Both the position numbers and the translations under genes were made by a program. A DNA stretch of 56,090 bases from Elusimicrobiota bacterium (GTDB taxonomy: Bacteria > Elusimicrobiota > Elusimicrobia > UBA1565 > UBA9628): positions 1-56,090 of the forward strand of contig JAUYSH010000070.1 in NCBI GenBank assembly GCA_030696455.1, in the 5' to 3' direction. Numbering within the stretch: position 1 is the stretch's first letter; each line of letters begins with the position of its first letter. The notes beneath the pieces were generated by a model. The model made no database searches. It had not been told where the DNA came from and worked only from the letters and a program-made list of their open reading frames with translations. Positions 47,950 to 55,177 of the stretch are shown here, in pieces.

Positions 47950-48255
47950 GCCGCCGTTTCGCTGTGGACCGTTCTCATCCGTTTGAACGATGTTTCCGCC
48001 AAAAATGTCCGCCGTTGCTTCAGATTCAATTGGCTTCGGATGCCAATTCCAAACTCCTCGAACGCCTGCAAGATGAGTCAAAATAATTCGGTTGTCGAGC
48101 ATTTCGGTTAATGCCGTTTTGTCGTAATGCGCGAGGGCTTCCGCCTTCTGACAGACGTTTCGCAAAGCTTCCGTCGGAGTTTCTGCCGTCGTCTGCTCCA
48201 TGGCAAAAGTCCGATCTTCAAAATCGATTCGAACCGTAAATAAGTGCTTATTCAT
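47944..48255 (-). CDS. Cassette-encoded hypothetical protein
   Basis: A 103-residue soluble protein (MNKHLFTVRIDFEDRTFAMEQTTAETPTEALRNVCQ...) of no recognised family; it looks like a small alpha/beta protein. Its base composition is clearly lower in GC than all neighbouring genes. The ATG is 8 nt after a GTTAGGC core (48270-48264), and the stop TAA lies in the GCCTAAC of attC-like site 1. This is the normal layout of an integron gene cassette, so recent acquisition is likely. Confidence 0.7.
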   Translation of the reverse strand: MNKHLFTVRIDFEDRTFAMEQTTAETPTEALRNVCQKAEALAHYDKTALTEMLDNRIILTHLAGVRGVWNWHPKPIESEATADIFGGNIVQTDENGPQRNGGA

Positions 48256-48263
48256 TTAAGTGC

Positions 48264-48420
48264 GCCTAACGCCAATTCACTCGGTCAGTCTAACGCGGTT
48301 GGGTGAAAATTGTCACTGCTCGGATTATAAAGGGAAAATCAGCACTTCGCTAGGGCTACGCTAGGGGGAAAAGTCGTGAATCCTTGCAGGCTATGTCAGC
48401 CTAACCTAGCGCGGTTGGGC
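48264..48420 (-). other. Cassette boundary with paired direct repeats (attI-like?)
   Basis: GTTAGGC core at 48270-48264. Upstream (higher coordinates) are two copies of one motif, GTCAGTCTAACGCGGTTGGG (48284-48303) and GTCAGCCTAAC-CTAG-CGCGGTTGGGC (48395-48420, plus-strand reading), both containing core-like YYYAAC/GTTGGG pairs. No integrase gene lies on either side. Confidence 0.45.
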
Positions 48421-48497
48421 ATGGGACCCACGTTGAATGGGCCTTTCGTCAGCCGGCGTAGGGACCGAAGGCTCAGGTGCCCGATCGCCATCGGGGC

Positions 48498-48503
48498 TAT
48501 TCT
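48498..48503 (+). promoter_or_regulatory. -10 box (TATTCT) 6 nt before GTG 48510
   Basis: Leaderless arrangement for the CPBP gene; -35 not clear. Confidence 0.5.
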
Positions 48504-48509
48504 TAACCT

Positions 48510-50699
48510 GTGAAGCGAACCGCTGCCCTCTTCGCCCTCTGGCTGGCCCTCGACCCGCTCTCCGCCTCGGCCCAGGTCCGTGTCGGTGTCTCCGGGGCCG
48601 CCGCCGAAAGCTCCTCCGCCGTCAGCGCCGCCGCAGGCGGCGCAAGATCCAGCCCCATGCCGTTGATCCCCGCGGGCCTTTCTCTCCCTTCAGGCTCTCT
48701 TTCGCTGTCCCCGTCCCCAGTTCCTTCTATAAGCGTCACCCCGGTCGCCCTCCACGTCGCGCCCGTCTCCGCCCTCACAAAGCCGGTCTCCTCCGAGGTC
48801 CGGTCCCGCAAGGTCACCCCTTCCGTTGCCGTTCAAAAATCCGTCGCCGTTGCGTCCGTTCTTCAGATACCCGCCCGCACCGTCGCCGTTCCCCAGACCC
48901 GCTCGGAAAAGGCCGCCGCCGTCGTCCGCGACGAAGTCGCGAACTGGGGCTTAGCTCGTTCTCCACAGGACGGCGTCCTCGCTCCGTCATTCGCGTTATC
49001 CCAGACCTTGCTTTCGCCGAAAGCGGCGTCTACGCCCGACCAACGCCTCGACATCCCCGCGCCCAAGACCCCGGCTCTCGCCCCCGGCCGCCCGGCCCTG
49101 TCCAAGTCCCTGCTCATCACCGGCGCCGCCCTCGTCGGCGTCGCCGTGATCTCCGCCGCCGTCCCCGCTTTGATCCCCGCCGCCGTCGTCGCCTGGAAGG
49201 GCGCCTTCGCCTGGTCGGGCTTCGCCGCGATGGCCGCCTCCCGCTTCTGGCGCGCCCCCGGTACCGCCCCCGACGTGCCGCGCGGCCCTCCCGCGCCGTC
49301 CTCGGGCGCCCTGTCCTCGCTTAAGACCGCCTGGACCGCCGCGCGCGACAGCGCCGACGCCCAGAGCTCTTTTGAGAAACGCGTCGGCGGCTCCTCATGG
49401 TCGTCGTTCCGCGATTGGCTGTTCGGCGGCATCCGCACCGGCCTGTATTGGATGGGCCCCGCGCTTCTCGTGATGCTCGCCGGCGCCGCCGCCGCCAAAG
49501 GCGCCATCATGGCCTTCGGCATCAAGTTCGCGGGCACGGCCGGCGCCGCCGCCGGAGCCGCCGAGGCCGGCTTCGAGATGATTCCCATGAGCTACGTCCT
49601 CGGCAGCTTTCTTCCCATGGCCCTCGCCTCGCAGGCCGCGGGCCTCGCCTTGTTCTTCGGCGTGCGGGCCCTGGCGCGCAAGCTCGGCGCGGGCAAGGCC
49701 GCCCCCTGGCTCGGCGGGGCCGCGGCGCTGGGCCTGGCCGCGGGAGTCCTGCTCACGACGACCACGGCCCCATTCATCGTCGCCGCCACCTTGGCCCTCG
49801 AGGCGGGCGTGCTCTGGACCGCCGCCCGCTCCGATTCGTTCCTGGCCCCGCTCGTTCTGCGCGGCGTGCTGACCTTGTTCTCCATCGAGGCCGCCCGTCT
49901 CACGCTGTGGCTCGGCATGGGCTTCGGCGGCGCCCTCGCCGGCCTGCCCGCCGTGTGGGGCGGGGTCGCCGTCGCCGGACTCGTCGCCGTCGCCTTTCTG
50001 CTGAAGGCCCCCGGCCTGCGTCTGTCCGAGATCGGCAAGTGGTGGAACGCGGCGGAGCCCGGTCAGCGGCCCAAGTCGCCGTGGCGGGTCCTCTCGTCGG
50101 GACTGCTTTGGGGCATGATCGTCTACGCGGTCGGCGACCTGACCTTCGGGGCCGTCAACGCGCTCGCCCCCGGCGCCGAGCCCGCGCCCGACATCCTGGC
50201 GAAGATGCTGACCTCCGGCGTGGACCTCGTGCTCTACAACTTCGTCATCGTCGCCCTGCTCGAGGAGTACATCTTCCGCCGCGGCCTGTTCAAGATGATG
50301 AGCGAGCGCCTCGAGAAGTGGGGGCTGACCTTGGGCAAGGCCTTCTGGCTCGCGGCCGTCGGCTCGGCCCTGATCTTCTCCGGCGTGCACTACATCGACT
50401 GGGGAGTCCTGCTCGCCCGGTTCGGCATCGGCGACGCCGCGTCCGCCGCGGGCATGGGCGGCGCCTACGCGTTCTCGTGGGCCGGCTTCGCGGCGCGCTC
50501 GGTGCTCGGCGTGCTGCTCGCCTGGATGTACAAGCGCTCGGGCTTCCTGCTGATTCCCATCGTCGCCCACTTCTGGGCCAACACGATGGAGGGGCTCGGC
50601 CTCGCCTGGGGCTTCCCCGTCTTCCTCGCGCTCGCCGCCGGCGCGTTCCTCCTGTCGGTCTTCTACCGGCCGGGAACGCCTAAACCGAAGTTGTCCTGA
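48510..50699 (+). CDS. Exported CPBP-family intramembrane metalloprotease
   Basis: A 729-residue protein. A signal peptide (to ASAQ, about 22) is followed by a ~150-residue Ser/Pro/Val-rich low-complexity leader, then about a dozen hydrophobic helices. The CPBP (Abi/Rce1) catalytic motifs are near the end: LLEEYIFRRG (~584), FSGVHYIDWG (~626) and VAHFWANT (~686), supplying the Glu and His residues. The family cleaves prenylated or membrane peptides, often for bacteriocin self-immunity or signalling. The long secreted-type leader is atypical. Its last 20 bases overlap the convergent gene. Confidence 0.85.
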   Translation: MKRTAALFALWLALDPLSASAQVRVGVSGAAAESSSAVSAAAGGARSSPMPLIPAGLSLPSGSLSLSPSPVPSISVTPVALHVAPVSALTKPVSSEVRSRKVTPSVAVQKSVAVASVLQIPARTVAVPQTRSEKAAAVVRDEVANWGLARSPQDGVLAPSFALSQTLLSPKAASTPDQRLDIPAPKTPALAPGRPALSKSLLITGAALVGVAVISAAVPALIPAAVVAWKGAFAWSGFAAMAASRFWRAPGTAPDVPRGPPAPSSGALSSLKTAWTAARDSADAQSSFEKRVGGSSWSSFRDWLFGGIRTGLYWMGPALLVMLAGAAAAKGAIMAFGIKFAGTAGAAAGAAEAGFEMIPMSYVLGSFLPMALASQAAGLALFFGVRALARKLGAGKAAPWLGGAAALGLAAGVLLTTTTAPFIVAATLALEAGVLWTAARSDSFLAPLVLRGVLTLFSIEAARLTLWLGMGFGGALAGLPAVWGGVAVAGLVAVAFLLKAPGLRLSEIGKWWNAAEPGQRPKSPWRVLSSGLLWGMIVYAVGDLTFGAVNALAPGAEPAPDILAKMLTSGVDLVLYNFVIVALLEEYIFRRGLFKMMSERLEKWGLTLGKAFWLAAVGSALIFSGVHYIDWGVLLARFGIGDAASAAGMGGAYAFSWAGFAARSVLGVLLAWMYKRSGFLLIPIVAHFWANTMEGLGLAWGFPVFLALAAGAFLLSVFYRPGTPKPKLS

Positions 50700-51459
50700 A
50701 CAGCGGCTCGAGCAGGCGCTTGTAGCCCGCGCGCGAGAGCGCGTACACCGAGTACGACGTGAAGAACGCCGCGATCACGTCGACCGTGTAGTGGTTGCGC
50801 GAGAGCAGCACCCCGACCGCCATCACGATCGAGCCCGCGAGCATCAGGCGCTTGAGGCCCGGCGTTTTGAAGAAGAGGAAGAAGAGGAACGGGATCGCCG
50901 TGTGGCCGGAGAACACGAATTCGTTCATGAAGGTCCACGTGCCGAGTATGCGCGAGAAGATCGCGTCGTGCAGCCGCATGTCCACCATGTCCGCGGGCGC
51001 CCCGATCGGCGACAGGAACACGAACGCCGTGCGCACGACCATGTAAACCGTCAAGAGGAAGATCAGGAAGGGGATGCGCCGCGGATGATACGCCACCGCC
51101 GCGCCCGCCGCGTAAATGTGGAGCCCGAACCAGCCCCACGACAGGATCGGCAAGGTGTTGACGAGGGGAAGCCGCCTCAGCAGCCAGTCGTTGCCGATGG
51201 GCAAGGCCCGCTGATCGGCGACCCACCCGAGCTTCGTGTAGAGCGCGTAGCTCAGGCAAAACATGAACAAGGCGCCCGCCAAGGTGAAGATCCACCACTT
51301 GTAGTGGACCCCATGCCATTCGTCTTTTATTTCCGCGATCTCGCGCTGCGCCGCCTTGGGAAGAAGTTTGCGGAGTTCTTTTATTTCCTGGGCCGATTCG
51401 GTGAAGCGCCTTTCAAGCTCTTCCAGCTTTTGTTCGAGGAGATTCTCGGCCGGGGGCAT
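50680..51459 (-). CDS. PAP2/sphingomyelin-synthase-like membrane protein
   Basis: A 259-residue protein: an N-terminal coiled coil (LEQKLEELERRFTESAQEIKELRKLL), then about six TM helices. The catalytic triad regions of the PAP2_C/sphingomyelin-synthase group are visible as EFVFSGHTAIPFLFF (His) and LLSRNHYTVDVIAAFFTSY (His and Asp). It probably transfers or hydrolyses a phospho-head-group on lipids. The coiled-coil extension is unusual. It starts just upstream of, and divergent from, the YgjP-like gene. Confidence 0.8.
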   Translation of the reverse strand: MPPAENLLEQKLEELERRFTESAQEIKELRKLLPKAAQREIAEIKDEWHGVHYKWWIFTLAGALFMFCLSYALYTKLGWVADQRALPIGNDWLLRRLPLVNTLPILSWGWFGLHIYAAGAAVAYHPRRIPFLIFLLTVYMVVRTAFVFLSPIGAPADMVDMRLHDAIFSRILGTWTFMNEFVFSGHTAIPFLFFLFFKTPGLKRLMLAGSIVMAVGVLLSRNHYTVDVIAAFFTSYSVYALSRAGYKRLLEPLFRTTSV

Positions 51460-51471
51460 GGCTGGATGATA

Positions 51472-51477
51472 TAAAAT
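51472..51477 (+). promoter_or_regulatory. -10 box (TAAAAT within GATATAAAAT) 6 nt before GTG 51484
   Basis: Leaderless arrangement; -35 not clear. Confidence 0.45.
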
Positions 51478-51483
51478 CTCGTC

Positions 51484-52029
51484 GTGGACCCCACGACAAG
51501 CCCGTCTCTCCTAGGTGAAGTCCGCGACTTTCTATCTTCGTTAAAGATGGAATGGCCAGAGCTGTTTTTATCAGCCAAACGGCCGAAGGCCGAAGCTCCA
51601 GTTCCCGTAGCCGTTCCCCACACGCCCGTTCCCCGTAAGGCTCTCCCGTCTGTCCTCATCCCTTCCGTTGCCGTAGACGCTCCCATGAAAGACTGTCTGC
51701 CTTCGAATGATCTTTTGCCTTTGTTCCGTTCCCGCGCCGAGTACTGGGCCCCGTTTCTAGGCGTGACGTTCAACCGCCTAAGCGTCAAAGACCAGCGTAC
51801 TCTGTGGGGCTCGTGCACTCGCGAGGGAAACCTCAACTTCTCCTGGCGCCTCGCCCTCGCCCCCGATCCCGTCCTCGATTATTTGATCGTGCATGAGCTC
51901 TCCCACCGCGCCCAGATGAACCACTCCCGCCGCTTCTGGGAGGTCGTCGAAACCGTCTGCCCCGGCCATCGCTCCCACCGCCGCTGGCTGCGCAAGAACG
52001 GACGCGCCCTCCACCTCGCTCAACGTTAG
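51484..52029 (+). CDS. YgjP/DUF45-type zinc metallopeptidase
   Basis: A 181-residue protein. Its C-terminal half is a YgjP-like metallopeptidase: RTLWGSCTREGNLNFSWRLALAP, then HELSH (137-141) with the third ligand in NHSRRFWEVV. This matches the HExxH-type sites of DUF45/SprT-like proteins, except that HELSH is followed by RAQMNH. The N-terminal ~75 residues are a Pro/Val-rich linker. It uses GTG 51484. Substrate unknown. Confidence 0.85.
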   Translation: MDPTTSPSLLGEVRDFLSSLKMEWPELFLSAKRPKAEAPVPVAVPHTPVPRKALPSVLIPSVAVDAPMKDCLPSNDLLPLFRSRAEYWAPFLGVTFNRLSVKDQRTLWGSCTREGNLNFSWRLALAPDPVLDYLIVHELSHRAQMNHSRRFWEVVETVCPGHRSHRRWLRKNGRALHLAQR

Positions 52030-52052
52030 GCGCCGGCGCGCGGCGGTCAATG

Positions 52053-52092
52053 AACTGTTTCCGGAAACAGTTTGACTGACGGTACCGTCAGT
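52053..52092. repeat. Two adjacent palindromes between convergent genes
   Basis: AACTGTTTCCGGAAACAGTT (52053-52072) is the perfect extended form of the repeat family. It is followed by ACTGACGGTACCGTCAGT (52075-52092), which overlaps the RND gene stop. Likely a bidirectional 3'-end structure. Confidence 0.8.
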
Positions 52093-55000
52093 TGAGTCGG
52101 CCCAACAGGCGGTTCCAGCGTCCCTTGATGTGCGCGAGCCACCCGTCCATGGTCACGTACGCCGCCGGGATGAGGAACAGCGTCATCGGCATCGCGAAGG
52201 TCAGCCCCCACGCGAGCGACAGCGCCATGGGCGCCACGAAGGGCTCGTACCCGCCGAACCCATAAGCCGTCGGGAACAGCCCCAGCAAGGTCGTGATCGA
52301 GCTCGCCCAGATCGGCCGGAGCCGTTCGGCCCCCGCATCGATGGCGGCCTGCTCGACGGGGATGCCTTGGGCCCGCTTGTCGTTGATGAAGTTGACGAGC
52401 ACGATCGCGTTGTTGACGACGACGCCCGTCATCGCGATGACGCCGAGCATGGCCATGAAGGAGGCCGGCTGGCCGTGGACGAGCAGGGCGTAGACGACGC
52501 CGATGAGGCCGATGGGGATGGTGAGCAGGATGATGAAGGGCTGGGCGTAGGAGCCGAACAGCACGGCCAGGATCACGAAGTCGAGCATGATCGCGACGCC
52601 GAAGGAGCGGAACAGGGAGCGCATGGACTTCGCGGTCTCCTCCTCCTCGCCGCCGTAGATGAGCTCGTAGCCGGGGAAGCGCTTGGGCACGTCGGCGAAC
52701 TTCTCCTTGACGAGGCGGTTGGCCTCGCGGGAGGTGACGAGCTTCTCGTCGACGTCGGCGAAGACGCTGACGGCGGGCTTGTAGTTGTAGCGCGGCAGGA
52801 AGGGCGCCCCGCGGCGCTCCTCGACGCGGGCCACGCGGGAGAGGGGCACGGCCTGGCCGCGCGAGTTGAGCGCGTCGAGCTTGAGCAGGTCCTGCGGGGA
52901 GTCGCGCTGCTCGGGCTTGAGGCGAAGGCGGATCTCGACCTCCTCGTCGGGGCGCTGGATGCGGGACACCTTGAGGCCGTCGACGGCGTAGAACAGGTCG
53001 CGGGCGATGCTTTCGGCGTCGACGCCCGCGAAGGCGGCCTCGATCGCGTTGGGGATGACGCGCCACTGCCACTTGCCGTCCTCGAGGGAGTCGCGGACGT
53101 CGCTGACCCCGTGCAGCGACTCGAGGTAGGCCCGGATCTCGCCGGCGATCTCGCGGTTGACGGCGGGATCGCGGCCGCGCACGCGGACCATGATCGCCTC
53201 GCCCACGGGCGGGCCGGGTTGGAGTTCGTTGACCGTCACCTTCAGAGCGCCCGGGGGCAGGCCGATGCGCGCGCGCAGGCCGGCGACGATCTCCTTGGTG
53301 GGGCGGGGGCGGTTTTCCTCGGGCGTGAGGTAGACGTGCACCTGGCCGTACCCGGTGCTCAGGCGCTCCTGGTCCTCCTGCCCCTTGAGCCCGACGACGG
53401 AGGTCTGGACGTCGAGCTCGGAGGGGGGCAGCTCGGCGACGGCCTCCTCCGCGCGGCGCAGCGCGCGCTGGGTCGCCTCGAGGTTGGTGCCCGGAGGCAT
53501 CTCGACCTGGATGAAGAATTGATCGATGAGCCCTTCGGGGAAGAGGACGAACTTCAGGCGGACGTAGGCCAGGCCGGAGGTGAAGAGGAGGAAGGCGAGC
53601 AGCAGCAACGCGAACTTTCCGCGATGGGAGATCACCCAGGTCAGCATGCGGCGGTAGCCGTCCACGACGGCGCGGTACCAGCGGCCGCCCGCGCTCTCCT
53701 CGACGGGCTTGCCGAACGGGAGCAGCTCGAGGACGTGGCCGGGCAGGATGAAGAAGGCCTCGAACAGGCTCGCCGCGAAGCACATGACGACGACGACGGG
53801 GATCATCAGCAGGAACTTGCCCATGATCCCGCCCATCAGCGCGAAGGGGAGGAAGGCGCAGGAGGAGACCAGCACCGAGCCGAGCACGGGCCACATGACC
53901 TCCTTCGTGCCGTCCACGGCGGCGTCGAAGGGCTTCTTGCCCCGCTCGAGGTGCTTGTAGATGTTCTCCGCGACGACGACGGAGTCGTCGTCGAGCATGC
54001 CCAGCACGATGATGAAGGCGAGCAGAGACATCAGGTTGAAGGTGAACCCGAGGGGGACGGCGAAGACGAGGGCGGCGGCGAAGGAGATCGGCACCCCGAG
54101 GGCGGCGACCGCGGCCAGGCGCCAGTCGAGGAACAAAAACAACGCGGCGAGGATGAGGATGCCGCCCTGGAGCATGTTGCCGGTCATGACCTTGAGGCGG
54201 CGCTTGACGAAGAAGCTGACGTCGTTGGAGAGCACCAGCTCCAGGTCGAGCGCGGCCGCGCGCGCGGCGGCCTCGTCGCGCAGATTCATGACGCGTCCGG
54301 TCAGGTCGATGACGTCGGCGGATTTGTGCTTGCTGACGTGGAGCTCGATGGAGGGCTTGCCGTTGGCGCGGGTGCGGATGGCGCCCTCCGCGAAGCCCTC
54401 GGAAACGCGCGCGAGGTCGCTGACCCGCACGTTCTCGCGGGCCTCGTTGCCGCGCACGACGATGGAGCCGACCTCGGGCGCGGTGAAGACCGCGCCGCGG
54501 ACCCGGACCCAATTCTCGAGGTCCCCCGACCATGTCGAGCCGGCCGAGCGGTCCACGTTTCGCCCGCGGATCGCGGCGGCGAGCTCGCCCATCGTCAGGC
54601 GGTGGCGCGCGAGCTTCTCCCGGTCGGCCTCGACGAGGATCTCGCGCTCGCGGTCGCCCTTGAACGTGACGCGGGACACGCCGTCGACCTCCTCGATCTG
54701 GTCCTTGAGCTCCTCGGCGAAGCGGTCGCGGGCCTCGTCGGTGCCCCCGGCCACCGAGAGCGTGATCAGCGGCCGGTCGGCCGTCAGCTCCTGGACGATG
54801 GGCTTGTCGGCGAGCTCGGGGAGGTCCTCGACGCGCTGGGCGGCCTGATAAAGATCGTTGACCGCCTTGTCCTTCTCCCGCTCGGTCAGGTCCTCGTCGA
54901 TGCGCAGGACGACGATGGAGAGGTTCTCCAGCGACCAGCTCTCCGCGCGGTCGACGCCGGAGACGGCGCGCACCTGCTCCTCGATCTTGCGGGTGACGAG

Positions 55001-55177
55001 GGTCTCGACCTCGTCGGGCGAGGCGCCGGGGTAGGGGGTCGTGATGAGGACGATGTCGAACTTGATGTCGGGGAAGGCCTCCCGGCGCGAGGTGAAGAAG
55101 TGCCAGCCGCCGATCACGCACAGCACGAAAGTGATGAGGTTGGAGAGGACGGGGCGGCGCAGGAAGAACTCGATCAC
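52088..55177 (-). CDS. RND efflux transporter, AcrB/MexB-like (HAE family)
   Basis: A 1029-residue inner-membrane proton-drug antiporter: MIEFFLRRPVLSNLITFVLCVIGGWHFFTSRREAFPDI at TM1, two large porter loops and 12 TM helices. Proton-relay acidic residues are in TM4, VLGMLDDDSVVVAENIYKHLERG (~396). The mirror motif in the second half is GVVVNNAIVLVNFINDKRAQG. GTG 55177 overlaps the stop of the TolC-like gene (GTGA). No membrane-fusion protein gene is in the window; it is probably upstream. Substrates unknown. Confidence 0.93.
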   Translation of the reverse strand: MIEFFLRRPVLSNLITFVLCVIGGWHFFTSRREAFPDIKFDIVLITTPYPGASPDEVETLVTRKIEEQVRAVSGVDRAESWSLENLSIVVLRIDEDLTEREKDKAVNDLYQAAQRVEDLPELADKPIVQELTADRPLITLSVAGGTDEARDRFAEELKDQIEEVDGVSRVTFKGDREREILVEADREKLARHRLTMGELAAAIRGRNVDRSAGSTWSGDLENWVRVRGAVFTAPEVGSIVVRGNEARENVRVSDLARVSEGFAEGAIRTRANGKPSIELHVSKHKSADVIDLTGRVMNLRDEAAARAAALDLELVLSNDVSFFVKRRLKVMTGNMLQGGILILAALFLFLDWRLAAVAALGVPISFAAALVFAVPLGFTFNLMSLLAFIIVLGMLDDDSVVVAENIYKHLERGKKPFDAAVDGTKEVMWPVLGSVLVSSCAFLPFALMGGIMGKFLLMIPVVVVMCFAASLFEAFFILPGHVLELLPFGKPVEESAGGRWYRAVVDGYRRMLTWVISHRGKFALLLLAFLLFTSGLAYVRLKFVLFPEGLIDQFFIQVEMPPGTNLEATQRALRRAEEAVAELPPSELDVQTSVVGLKGQEDQERLSTGYGQVHVYLTPEENRPRPTKEIVAGLRARIGLPPGALKVTVNELQPGPPVGEAIMVRVRGRDPAVNREIAGEIRAYLESLHGVSDVRDSLEDGKWQWRVIPNAIEAAFAGVDAESIARDLFYAVDGLKVSRIQRPDEEVEIRLRLKPEQRDSPQDLLKLDALNSRGQAVPLSRVARVEERRGAPFLPRYNYKPAVSVFADVDEKLVTSREANRLVKEKFADVPKRFPGYELIYGGEEEETAKSMRSLFRSFGVAIMLDFVILAVLFGSYAQPFIILLTIPIGLIGVVYALLVHGQPASFMAMLGVIAMTGVVVNNAIVLVNFINDKRAQGIPVEQAAIDAGAERLRPIWASSITTLLGLFPTAYGFGGYEPFVAPMALSLAWGLTFAMPMTLFLIPAAYVTMDGWLAHIKGRWNRLLGRLN

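Noticed and set aside
47712-48086. 124-codon plus-strand frame in the cassette region
   Set aside because: It crosses an attC-like site and most of the cassette gene in antisense, has no start signal and no family.
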